A stretch of 64,000 nt of DNA. Origin: Streptomyces coacervatus (lineage in GTDB: Bacteria > Actinomycetota > Actinomycetes > Streptomycetales > Streptomycetaceae). Shown here piece by piece: positions 45,275 through 52,826 of this stretch. The translations under genes and the position numbers were made by a program. The stretch spans positions 124,001-188,000 of the forward strand of contig NZ_JARHTP010000015.1 of the NCBI RefSeq assembly GCF_029223485.1, written 5' to 3'. Under the pieces are notes generated by a model. That model saw nothing but the letters and a program-made list of their open reading frames with translations, did not search any database and was not told where the DNA came from. Every line of letters begins with the position of its first letter. Within the stretch, counting starts at the first letter, position 1.

Positions 45275-45703
45275 TCACAGGCTGTACTCGCGCACCACCC
45301 GCCGCACCTGCGCGAACAGCATGCCCACATTGACCGACTTGCGGCAGACGACGACGGCGACGACGTCCTGCTGCTCATTCATGCGCACGAACAGGTGCGT
45401 GAGGTTCTCGCTGTTGACCAGGATCTCCTGGAAGAAGTGGTTCTCGCTCTGGATCCCGCGGCGCTCCTTGAAGACGTCCTCGATCATCGCGACGGTGCGT
45501 CCCTGGAACAGGTCGAGGGTCGCGCCCGCCAGCAGGTCCAGGACCTCCGGCGGGTGGTTGTCGACGGTCTCGTACGACAGCAGCATGCCGGTGGACATGT
45601 CGACCACGCCCGAGGCGACGCAGTCGGGGGCGTCGGTGCGGAGGGACTTGACCAGGCCCATCACCTGGTCGGAGAAACCTGGGGTCATACGCTTCGTCGC
45701 CAT
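45275..45703 (-). CDS. Roadblock-like small protein
   Basis: 142 residues. DCVASGVVDMSTGMLLSYET, EVLDLLAGATLDLFQGRTVA and EILVNSENLTHLFVRMNEQQ with DVVAVVVCRKSVNVGMLFAQ follow the alpha/beta pattern of roadblock/LC7 proteins (strand pair, long helix, strand, final helix), though similarity is weaker than for the next gene. Roadblock proteins control small GTPases. Third gene of a minus-strand trio (46186-47013, 45708-46100, 45275-45703), four bases after the preceding one. Confidence 0.7.
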   Translation of the reverse strand: MATKRMTPGFSDQVMGLVKSLRTDAPDCVASGVVDMSTGMLLSYETVDNHPPEVLDLLAGATLDLFQGRTVAMIEDVFKERRGIQSENHFFQEILVNSENLTHLFVRMNEQQDVVAVVVCRKSVNVGMLFAQVRRVVREYSL

Positions 45704-45707
45704 CCCT

Positions 45708-46100
45708 TCAGACTCCTTCTGCTGTCTTGTTCTTGTGCATGAGGATCGAGCCGATGCGGTCCAGCGCAGGCCCGGTCGCCCGGTGCAGGCCGTCCACGTC
45801 CATGCCCTCGTCGCCCAGCACGACCATCAGGGCGGTGTCGCCGACGGCGTAGAAGGCGGCACAGCCGTGGCTCCCGTACGTCACTGTCTGGCGCAGGGTG
45901 CCGCGGGCGGTCGCCTGAGCGGTGCGGCGGGCCAGACCGAGGCCGGCCGCGGCGAGCGCGGCGAGGCCTTCCGGGTCGATCGTGTCGGCGGTGTCGGCCG
46001 CGATCAGCAGCCCGTCGGCGGCCGCGACCGCGGTGTCGGTGATTCCGGTCACCTGCTCCCGCAGGCCGCGCATCTCAAGCTCCAGAGCTTCGTGATCCAT
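45708..46100 (-). CDS. Roadblock/LC7 domain protein
   Basis: 130 residues from ATG 46100. MRGLREQVTGITDTAVAAAD, GLLIAADTADTIDPEGLAAL, AAAGLGLARRTAQATARGTL, TVTYGSHGCAAFYAVGDTAL and MVVLGDEGMDVDGLHRATGP are the successive elements of the roadblock/LC7 (MglB-like) fold. In Streptomyces such proteins occur in conservons with a histidine-kinase-like protein, a DUF742 protein and a GTPase; here those partners are absent. Confidence 0.85.
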   Translation of the reverse strand: MDHEALELEMRGLREQVTGITDTAVAAADGLLIAADTADTIDPEGLAALAAAGLGLARRTAQATARGTLRQTVTYGSHGCAAFYAVGDTALMVVLGDEGMDVDGLHRATGPALDRIGSILMHKNKTAEGV

Positions 46101-46130
46101 ATGACCAACTCCCTTATTTCTCTTGGCATT

Positions 46131-46169
46131 TCGCTTCGTATGTCGCGTCGCATGTCGCTTCGTATGTCG
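46131..46169. repeat. Short direct repeats in the roadblock operon gap
   Basis: TCGCTTCGTATGTCG occurs at 46131-46145 and 46155-46169, with a related CGTCGCATGTCG between them. It lies between the DUF4388-like and roadblock genes. Possibly a slipped-strand expansion; no function seen. Confidence 0.6.
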
Positions 46170-46185
46170 TATCTGTTCAGCCGGC

Positions 46186-47013
46186 TCATTTCGGGGTTCC
46201 GTTCCGCAGGCGGAAGAAGCCGCTCGGTCTGCGACGGGGCAGGTCGACGGGTGCCGGCGGCTGCGGCGGGGGTGGTGCGGGCGGCGGCGGGGTGCGGTGG
46301 CGGATGCCTTCGGGGGGTGCGTGGACCGGGATCGGCGCGGGCGCGGCGGGGCACTCCAGGAGCCCTTCGCCGAGCATGCGCGCGACCTCGACGGTGACGG
46401 TGTAGACGCCCCGCCCCGCACGGAAGGCGAGGTCGCGTGCGGTACGGCGGCCGTCGGCATGGTCGAGCAGCGCGCGCTGCAGCGGGGTGAGCGGGCCGTC
46501 GTGCTGCGGGGCGGGGACGGGCCGTTCGCGGTCGGGGTGGACGGGGCGGGGCAGGGCGGCCAGGGCGGCGAGCTTGCGGGCCGCGTCCTGAAGGAGCCGG
46601 GCGGGCGGCTCGCCCACGGCCACCGGGGCGGTCGGTCCGGCGCCGGCGCCGGCGCGCTCGCAGCCGTCGACGCGGCCCGCGACGATCGCGAACACCGCGT
46701 CCTCCAGCGCCAGCAGGCACACCACCCGGAGCTGGGCGGCGCCGGCGTACCCGTGGGCGATCAGCCCGGCGGCCGGCCAGCGCGCACCCCCGGCCTCCCG
46801 CACCAGCGCGGCCCACTGCTCGCCGTCCACCCGCCCGGACCGCAGCAGCAGCGTCTCGGGGCCCGGCGCCCCGGGTGACTCGGCGGCGACGACGAGCCCG
46901 TCCTGCAGATGCAGGATGCCGCCGGGCGACCCGGACACACGCAGGACACCGGTCCACCTCTCGCGCCAGCAGGCGGCGAGGGCTCGCGCCAACAGGTCGT
47001 AGCCCGACATCAC
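46186..47013 (-). CDS. DUF4388-like protein, first gene of the roadblock operon
   Basis: 275 residues (ATG 47013 or 47010). The N-terminal third fits DUF4388/PatA-like domains: LAACWRERWTGVLRVSGSPG, GILHLQDGLVVAAESPGAPG. A central helical region (LTPLQRALLDHADGRRTARD, VYTVTVEVARMLGEGLLECP) resembles a winged helix, and the end is Pro-rich (PPPPAPPPPQPPAPVDLPRR). DUF4388 proteins often pair with roadblock/GTPase modules in bacterial polarity or signalling systems. The exact job is unknown. Confidence 0.7.
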   Translation of the reverse strand: MMSGYDLLARALAACWRERWTGVLRVSGSPGGILHLQDGLVVAAESPGAPGPETLLLRSGRVDGEQWAALVREAGGARWPAAGLIAHGYAGAAQLRVVCLLALEDAVFAIVAGRVDGCERAGAGAGPTAPVAVGEPPARLLQDAARKLAALAALPRPVHPDRERPVPAPQHDGPLTPLQRALLDHADGRRTARDLAFRAGRGVYTVTVEVARMLGEGLLECPAAPAPIPVHAPPEGIRHRTPPPPAPPPPQPPAPVDLPRRRPSGFFRLRNGTPK

Positions 47014-47142
47014 GCGGAAGGTGTATCAGTCCGAACGCATATTCCGTCCGCAGATTTCCGACCTGTCCCCAGGTGACGGAAGTTGAGCCTCGAACTCTTT
47101 CAAATCGCTTTGTTCGGTGCGCATTTGATCGAGCGGTGGGTG

Positions 47143-48480
47143 TTATGCGCCGGCGCTTTCGGTGACGTCGCGGGGGGCTTTGCCCCCAGACCCCCCGTCG
47201 GCCTGAACGGCCTCGTCCTCAAACGCCGGACGGGCTGGTTGAGCGTACGCACGCAGATAGCCGACGACCGTGTTCGTCACCGCCACCAGCGGTACGGCGA
47301 CCACCGCGCCGCCGATCCCGGCCACCATGCCGCCGGCCGCGACCGACAGGACCACCGCGAGCGGGTGGACGCGCACCGCGCGGCCGAGGATGAACGGCTG
47401 CAGGATGTGGCCCTCGATCTGCTGGACGGCGAGGACCACGACGAGTGTCATCACCGCCGTGAACACGCCCTGGGTGACCAGCGCGACGACCACCGCCAGC
47501 GCGCCGGACGCCACCGCGCCGACCAGCGGGATGAAGGAGAACAGGAAGATGAAGACGGCCAGCGGGACGGCCATCGGGACGTTGAGGAAGTAGATGCCGA
47601 TGCCGATGAAGGTGGCGTCGATGAGGGCCACCAGGACCGTGCCGCGGACGTAGGCGGTCAGGGTGCGCCAGGCGCGCGGGCCCGCGCCCGCGACGGCCGG
47701 GCGGGCCGCCGCGGGGACCAGCTTCAGCGTCCACTCCCAGATGCGCCGGCCGTCGTAGAGGAGGAAGAGGGTCGAGAAGAAGGTCAGGAGGATGCCGGTC
47801 AGGGCCTCGACGACGACCTGGACGCCCTCCAGCCCGGCGGAGGTGATCTGGTCGGTGTTGGCGCCGACCGCCTCCCGCAGGTTCTTGGCGATCTGGTTGA
47901 TCTGCTTGTCGGTGACGTGGAAGGGGCTCTTCAGGAGCCAGTTGCGCAGGTCGTCGATGCCGTTCTGGATCTGGTTGGAGAGGTTGTCGATGTTCTCCAT
48001 GACCTGCCAGGTCACAAACCAGCCGATCAGCCCCAGGACGACGAAGCCGAGGATCGCGGTGAGGGCGGTGGCCGGGCCGCGCGGCACTCCGTGGCGCTTC
48101 AGCCGGGCCACCGTCGGCTGCAGCAGCGCGGTGATGAGCAGGGCGACGACGAAGGCGAAGACGACGAGTTGTACGGCGCTGATGACGCGCATCAGCACCC
48201 AGAGCGTGCCCGCGAGCACCAGCAGCCGCCAGCCGGCCTCGGCCGCGACGCGCACGCTCCACGGCACGGCCTGTGCGGGGTCGGGGCGGTCGGCGGGCGG
48301 GGGCGGCGCCTCGGGCGTCCGGTCCGAGGGAGGTGGGGTCGGGGCGGCCTCGGGCGCCGGAGGCGACGGGTCGTCCCCGGTGGTCTCCCGCTCCACCTCG
48401 GCGCGGCGCTCGTCCAACCGCTCACTCACCTCGGTCAGTCCGGCGCCGATACGGCCGAGCCACCCTGGCACTCGCGACAT
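47143..48480 (-). CDS. AI-2E family transporter (PerM/YdiK type)
   Basis: About 445 residues from ATG 48480 (MSRVPGWLGRIGAGL). Pro-rich cytosolic N-terminus, helices from about 70 (WRLLVLAGTLWVLMRVISAV, QLVVFAFVVALLITALLQPT), a long soluble loop (FHVTDKQINQIAKNLREAVG) and a second helix block (TFIGIGIYFLNVPMAVPLAV, LSVAAGGMVAGIGGAVVAVP). Signature PLVGAV and IEGHILQPFILGRAVRVHPL are typical of the AI-2E superfamily, members of which transport autoinducers, auxin-like acids or Na+. The last 25 or so residues (PARPAFEDEAVQADGGSGGK onward) are encoded by a family B repeat, so the native C-terminus has been replaced or extended. Confidence 0.88.
   Translation of the reverse strand: MSRVPGWLGRIGAGLTEVSERLDERRAEVERETTGDDPSPPAPEAAPTPPPSDRTPEAPPPPADRPDPAQAVPWSVRVAAEAGWRLLVLAGTLWVLMRVISAVQLVVFAFVVALLITALLQPTVARLKRHGVPRGPATALTAILGFVVLGLIGWFVTWQVMENIDNLSNQIQNGIDDLRNWLLKSPFHVTDKQINQIAKNLREAVGANTDQITSAGLEGVQVVVEALTGILLTFFSTLFLLYDGRRIWEWTLKLVPAAARPAVAGAGPRAWRTLTAYVRGTVLVALIDATFIGIGIYFLNVPMAVPLAVFIFLFSFIPLVGAVASGALAVVVALVTQGVFTAVMTLVVVLAVQQIEGHILQPFILGRAVRVHPLAVVLSVAAGGMVAGIGGAVVAVPLVAVTNTVVGYLRAYAQPARPAFEDEAVQADGGSGGKAPRDVTESAGA
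47171..47236. repeat. Streptomyces intergenic repeat, family B (copy 4)
   Basis: GGGGGCTTTGCCCCC hairpin and CGGCCTGAACGGCCTCGTCC then TCAAACGCCGGACGGGCTG. Lies inside the 3' end of the AI-2E transporter gene, which reads through it in frame. Confidence 0.8.
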
Positions 48481-48559
48481 GATCCGTCCTCTTCCCCCGC
48501 GTCCCCGGGCGCCAGCCACCACTCCCCCCTGGAGTTGTTCGGGTCCGACCGTACAGGGC

Positions 48560-48594
48560 GACAGCCCCTCCCCTTAGGACGGGGAGGGGCTGTC
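48560..48594 (-). terminator. Terminator of the wall-lytic protein gene
   Basis: GACAGCCCCTCCCC (48560-48573) pairs perfectly with GGGGAGGGGCTGTC (48581-48594) around TTAGGAC; 41 bp downstream of the stop at 48636 on the minus strand. Confidence 0.85.
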
Positions 48595-48635
48595 GAAGGT
48601 TGAGAGCGGCGCGCGGGACCCGCGGGACCGACGGC

Positions 48636-49319
48636 TCAGTACCAGTGGTTGGCGGCCCAGAACGCCTGCGCCTCGCACGGGCTGCCGTAGCGGTTGTTCA
48701 TGTAGTTCAGGCCCCACTTGATCTGCGTGGCCGGGTTGGTCTGCCAGTCGGAGCCGGCCGAGGAGTACTTCGAGGCGGGCAGGGCCTGGAAGAGACCGTA
48801 GGCGCCGGAGGAGGCGTTGACCGCGTGGTAGTTCCAGCTGGACTCGTGGTCCACGATGTAGCTGAAGCACTGGAACTGTCCGCCCGGCACCATCTGCCGG
48901 GCCATCGCCTGGATCTCGGCGGTGGAGTACGAGCTCTGGACCGGGAAGTCGCCGGCGCTGCGGCTGGCCTTCTCCTTGGCCGCGGCGCGGTCCTTGGCCT
49001 CCTGGGCCGCCTTCTGGGCCGCTTCCTTCTTGGCGATGGCGGTGTCGGCGGCAGCCTTGCGGGCCGCTTCCTCGGCGTCCTTCTTGGCGCTCGCGTCAGC
49101 CTGGATCGCCTGGGCGTCGGCCTGCTGCGTCAAAGAGGCGGTCTGGACCTGGGCCTGCTGGCCCGTGGGTATGTCCGCCAGGAGCGTCGCGTCGCTTGCC
49201 GTCGCCTCGGCGTCGTTGTTCTGCGCGACGCTGCCCGAGGCAACTCCGACGACGCTTCCGACGGCGGTGACCGCGGTGGCCGAGACCACTGCGAATCCCC
49301 GGACCGAAATCCGGCTCAC
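48636..49319 (-). CDS. Secreted transglycosylase-like wall-lytic protein
   Basis: 227 residues from GTG 49319 (SD GGAAGG within GGAAGGAAACC); an upstream ATG at 49337 is in frame but covers the SD. Sec signal (VSRISVRGFAVVSATAVTAV) with cleavage near GSVAQ, an Ala/Lys/Glu-rich coiled coil (about 75-130) and a C-terminal lysozyme/SLT-like domain: SYIVDHESSWNYHAVNASSG with catalytic Glu, AYGLFQALPASKYSSAGSDW, PATQIKWGLNYMNNRYGSPC. Streptomyces Swl/Rpf-type proteins have this architecture and cleave peptidoglycan during growth and germination. Its 5' leader may be a c-di-AMP riboswitch. Confidence 0.9.
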   Translation of the reverse strand: MSRISVRGFAVVSATAVTAVGSVVGVASGSVAQNNDAEATASDATLLADIPTGQQAQVQTASLTQQADAQAIQADASAKKDAEEAARKAAADTAIAKKEAAQKAAQEAKDRAAAKEKASRSAGDFPVQSSYSTAEIQAMARQMVPGGQFQCFSYIVDHESSWNYHAVNASSGAYGLFQALPASKYSSAGSDWQTNPATQIKWGLNYMNNRYGSPCEAQAFWAANHWY

Positions 49320-49339
49320 ACGGTTTCCTTCCAGCATCG

Positions 49340-49580
49340 CCCGCTTCGGTGACCCTGGCGGACGCAATCTTGCCCCTGGCTCTGGCCTCCCAACTACGGG
49401 GTCACGGGAGGCACGGACCCGGTGGGCAACTCCCGCGAGGGGAGCGCCGCGTGGTGCTCGGGCGGCATACGACGACGCTGTGGAGTTAGCTGTGATGCTT
49501 CTGTGGTGCCGTACCGCTGGGGGTACAGATGTGTCGTATGCGGGGCCTGACAGGAGTGAGACTCTGCCGCACCCGGACGC
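49340..49580 (-). promoter_or_regulatory. Candidate c-di-AMP (ydaO/yuaA) riboswitch leader
   Basis: The 430-bp region upstream of the wall-lytic gene holds no gene but, on the minus strand, highly structured sequence. The segment CACAGCTAACTCC with CAGCGTCG (about 49472-49494 on plus coordinates) resembles the conserved GACAGCUAACCUCGUAGGCGU element of ydaO-type riboswitches as I recall it. Streptomyces genes for wall hydrolases of this class are known targets. Pairing of the full fold was not worked out, so this is tentative. Confidence 0.4.
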
Positions 49581-49747
49581 CGGGTGGCAATTCTGAGTTG
49601 CGTGTGAAAGCTCACATCCCGTTTGACCCAGGGGATTTTGGCAAACCGCAACACGCGAAGGCGCCGCCCCGCTAGGCTCACAGCCTTTGCGGAACGGCGC
49701 CAACTCGCCTGTATTACCTCAGACTTGGCCGATTCACCTCAGGCACC

Positions 49748-51070
49748 TCAGATCTGGCCGTCTTCCAGCATTTCGGTCACAAGCGCCGCGATCTGGGACC
49801 TCTCGGACCTGGTCAGTGTCACGTGCGCGAAGAGCGGATGCCCCTTCAGCTTCTCTACGACGGCGACGACACCGTCGTAGCGACCGACGCGCAGATTGTC
49901 CCTCTGGGCCACGTCATGGGTGAGAACCACCCGCGAATTGGCGCCGATTCGGGACAGAACGGTCAGCAGTACATTCCGTTCCAGCGACTGCGCCTCGTCC
50001 ACGATGACGAACGCGTCGTGCAGCGAGCGTCCGCGGATATGGGTGAGCGGAAGGACTTCGAGCATCCCGCGCGCGGTGACCTCTTCGATGACCTCGCGGC
50101 TGGTGACCGCGGACAGCGTGTCGAAGACCGCCTGTGCCCAGGGGCTCATCTTCTCGGCCTCGGAGCCCGGCAGATAGCCGAGCTCCTGCCCGCCGACCGC
50201 GTACAGCGGCCGGAAGACCATCACCTTCTGGTGCTGACGCCGCTCCAGTACGGCTTCCAGACCCGCGCACAGCGCGAGCGCCGACTTGCCGGTGCCGGCC
50301 CGGCCACCCATGGACACGATCCCGACGTCCGGGTCGAGGAGCAGATCGAGCGCAATGCGCTGCTCCGCGCTCCTCCCCTTGATGCCGAAGGCCTCCCGGT
50401 CGCCGCGCACGAGGCGGATGTTCCCCTCGGCGGTGACCCGGCCGAGCGCCTTGCCGCGCTCCGACTGGATGGTCAGGCCGGTGTGCACGGGAAGGTCGGA
50501 CGCTTCGGGCACATACACATGCCCTGCCTCGAAGAGGACGTCCACCTGCTCGCCGGGCAGGGTCAGTTCGGACATTCCGGTCCAGCCGGAGGAGTCCGTG
50601 ATGGCGAGTTCCGCGCGGTACTCCTCGGCGAGGAGACCGACGGACGAGGCCTTGATCCTGAGCGGCAGGTCCTTCGACACGACGGTGACGTCGAACCCCT
50701 CGGCCTGCAGATTGCGGGCGACCGCGAGGATGCGGGAGTCGTTGTCCCCCAGGCGGTAGCCGGTCGGCAGCACGCTGGGGTCCGAGTGATTGAGCTCGAC
50801 ACGTACGGTGCCGCCGAGTTCCCCGATCGGGATGGGGGCATCGAGGCGGCCGTGCCGCACCCGGAACTCGTCCAGCAGACGCAGGGCCTGCCGCGCGAAG
50901 TAGCCGAGCTCGGGATGGTGCCGCTTGGCCTCCAGCTCCGTGACCACGACGATGGGGAGCACTACCTCGTGCTCGTCGAAGCGGCTCAGGGCGTTCGGGT
51001 CGGCCAGCAGGACGCTGGTGTCGAGAACATAGGTGCGCCGGTCTGGCATACGACGCTTTGTGCTGGTCAC
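49748..51070 (-). CDS. PhoH-family ATPase with N-terminal PIN domain (PhoH2)
   Basis: 440 residues from GTG 51070 (VTSTKRRMPDRRTYVLDTSV); ATG 51049 is an alternative. Residues 10-150 form a PIN-type RNase domain with acidic residues in YVLDTSVLLADP, VTELEAKRH and GDNDSRILAVA. Residues 235-435 form the PhoH ATPase: Walker A GRAGTGKSALAL and Walker B DAFVIVDEAQSLERN, plus GANSRVVLTHDVAQRDN. PhoH2 proteins couple ATP hydrolysis to RNA unwinding and cleavage. Monocistronic. Confidence 0.94.
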   Translation of the reverse strand: MTSTKRRMPDRRTYVLDTSVLLADPNALSRFDEHEVVLPIVVVTELEAKRHHPELGYFARQALRLLDEFRVRHGRLDAPIPIGELGGTVRVELNHSDPSVLPTGYRLGDNDSRILAVARNLQAEGFDVTVVSKDLPLRIKASSVGLLAEEYRAELAITDSSGWTGMSELTLPGEQVDVLFEAGHVYVPEASDLPVHTGLTIQSERGKALGRVTAEGNIRLVRGDREAFGIKGRSAEQRIALDLLLDPDVGIVSMGGRAGTGKSALALCAGLEAVLERRQHQKVMVFRPLYAVGGQELGYLPGSEAEKMSPWAQAVFDTLSAVTSREVIEEVTARGMLEVLPLTHIRGRSLHDAFVIVDEAQSLERNVLLTVLSRIGANSRVVLTHDVAQRDNLRVGRYDGVVAVVEKLKGHPLFAHVTLTRSERSQIAALVTEMLEDGQI

Positions 51071-51383
51071 CACGGAAGGACGTACCCCCTCGGATGAGGT
51101 CGGGGAGCGACGGAGTGGAGCTGGACCGGTCGACGGCCGCATTGCACGGGCCGAAAACCGGCCCTCCGCCTGTTCTTCCGCGCTGGAACCGCACGGTCGG
51201 GCTGGTGCAAAGGGCCTCCCGGGCGGACGGCCCCGTGCCGCCCGCTGAGATCCGACACCCGTGGTTCGGGCATCGACCTGACTGGCTTATGCCCTCGAAC
51301 ATGCGGTGCCATGCCGACGCATATGACGGCGCCCTGGTGAACTCCTTGTTACTTCCGCACCAAGTGGGATGCCCCGTGCGGCG
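51071..51383. other. Region between phoH and uppS, nothing identified
   Basis: 313 bp upstream of the PhoH gene and downstream of uppS on the minus strand. Frames here show no recognised product, and no strong hairpin or promoter motif stands out. It presumably carries the phoH promoter. Confidence 0.4.
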
Positions 51384-52157
51384 TCAGCCGCCGTAACGGC
51401 GGTGGCGCGCCGCGTAGTCACGCAGGGCGCGCAGGAAGTCGACCTTGCGGAAGGCCGGCCAGAAGACCTCACAGAAGTAGTACTCGGAGTGCGCGGTCTG
51501 CCAGAGCATGAATCCGGACAACCGCTGCTCACCGCTGGTACGGATCACGAGGTCGGGGTCGGGCTGGGCGCCGGTGTAGAGGTGGCGGCCGATCATGTCG
51601 ACGTCGACGGCCTCGGCCAGGTCCTCCATCGAGGTGCCCTTGTCCTGGGCGTCGAGGAGCATCGAGCGCACCGCGTCGGCGATCTCCTGGCGGCCGCCGT
51701 ACCCGATGGCGACGTTGACCAGTATCCCGTCGATACCGGCCGTGGCCTCCTCGGCCTCCTTCAGGGTGGTCTGCATCTGCGGCGGGAGCAGGTCGGGGGT
51801 GCCGACGTGGTGCACGCGCCAGCGGCCGTCGGCGGCGAGGGTCTTCACGACGTCCTCGATGATCCCGAGGAGCGGGCCGAGCTCGTCCTGGGGCCGGTCG
51901 AAGTTGTCCGTCGACAGCAGCCAGAGGGTGACGACCTCGACGTCCGTCTCACTGCACCAGCCGAGGAACTCCTCGATCTTCTCGGCGCCGGCCCGATGGC
52001 CGTGCATGGTGGTGGAGCCCGCGGCCTTCGCCCAGCGCCGGTTGCCGTCCATGATGACGCCGATGTGCTTGGGCACCTGAGCGTGGTCCAGGTGGCCTTC
52101 CACCCGGCGTGCGTAGAGCCTGACCAGCAGGCCGCGCAGCTTGTCGCGCAGGTTCAC
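51384..52157 (-). CDS. uppS: Isoprenyl transferase (undecaprenyl diphosphate synthase type)
   Basis: 257 residues. Cis-prenyltransferase that elongates farnesyl diphosphate with IPP to make the undecaprenyl (or other Z-polyprenyl) carrier for cell-wall synthesis. Motifs: HIGVIMDGNRRWAKAAG with catalytic Asp37, VTLWLLSTDNFDRPQDELGP, GYGGRQEIADAVRSMLLDAQ and the substrate-binding PDLVIRTSGEQRLSGFMLWQ, ending with EYYFCEVFWPAFRKVDFLRA. Full length. Uses the same isoprenoid pool as the ispH product. Confidence 0.95.
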   Translation of the reverse strand: MNLRDKLRGLLVRLYARRVEGHLDHAQVPKHIGVIMDGNRRWAKAAGSTTMHGHRAGAEKIEEFLGWCSETDVEVVTLWLLSTDNFDRPQDELGPLLGIIEDVVKTLAADGRWRVHHVGTPDLLPPQMQTTLKEAEEATAGIDGILVNVAIGYGGRQEIADAVRSMLLDAQDKGTSMEDLAEAVDVDMIGRHLYTGAQPDPDLVIRTSGEQRLSGFMLWQTAHSEYYFCEVFWPAFRKVDFLRALRDYAARHRRYGG

Positions 52158-52298
52158 GTGATTGTCAGCCCCTCCGTGAGGATCGGACAGGCGCGGCCCA
52201 GGAGTGGGGAGGGCGATCCCTGTCCATATGGCGGTCCCCGGACGCGAAGCCTACCCCCGTGGCACCACGGCTCCCCCAAGGGGTGGTTGGCGGACACA

Positions 52299-52338
52299 AA
52301 AAACGGGCCGGTCCGTGGGGGGGAGACGGACCGGCCCG
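52299..52338 (-). terminator. Intrinsic terminator on the minus strand with no gene before it
   Basis: CGGGCCGGTCCGT (52304-52316) pairs perfectly with ACGGACCGGCCCG (52326-52338). On the minus strand the stem is followed by TTTTTT, so it ends leftward transcripts, but no protein gene lies to its right on that strand. Confidence 0.8.
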
Positions 52339-52758
52339 AGGGGGGGTTTCCACCATAACCCTTCGTAAGTGATGCTGGGTGCATCGGCGTGCCACAACTA
52401 CTCTCCGAATTCGAACGGCGACGCGCCGATGGCCACGGGACAGCCTTTTCATGGCGGGCTCATGGCCGAATCACAGCTGATTCCCAGGGGAAACGGGCGG
52501 GAAGCGGAGTGATCCGGAGGGTTTGCCGCGCCTTGGGTCCCGCTCGGCGAGTCGCCCGCGCATCCCCCAGCCGGGTGACCCGGCCCACGAACGCCGATTT
52601 GACGCGAATGGCGTGAATACGGCACCGCGCAGCCCCCTCCACTGCGCGGTGCCGCCCGCGCAGCTTTGCTCACGCGAATTACCTTGGTCTGAACCTACGT
52701 GACGTATGGGGCTGGAATCGACTCGCGGGGATAACGATGTGGAAACCGGGGTCCGGGA

Positions 52759-52791
52759 CTGATCCAGGGCTGATCTAGAGCTGATCTAGGA
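52759..52791 (+). promoter_or_regulatory. Three tandem 11-bp repeats before the winged-helix gene
   Basis: CTGATCCAGGG, CTGATCTAGAG and CTGATCTAGGA follow one another without gaps, about one helical turn each, 36 bp before the start codon. This spacing fits cooperative binding of a regulator on one DNA face, possibly the encoded winged-helix protein. Confidence 0.5.
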
Positions 52792-52826
52792 CAGAAACGG
52801 TCCTTGTTCCGTCCTACGGTCGCCTC

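Larger units (their letters stand above)
52158..52826. other. Gene-free region with strong RNA structures
   Basis: 669 bp without a convincing protein gene. It holds a minus-strand intrinsic terminator (52299-52338), a perfect 12-bp hairpin GGCACCGCGCAG / CTGCGCGGTGCC (52621-52632, 52642-52653) and three 11-bp tandem repeats (52759-52791). A minus-strand small RNA ending at the terminator is possible. Confidence 0.5.

Noticed and set aside
52165..52452. A 95-codon minus-strand frame before uppS
   Set aside because: It reads straight through the intrinsic terminator hairpin and has no recognisable content; a non-coding transcript fits better.
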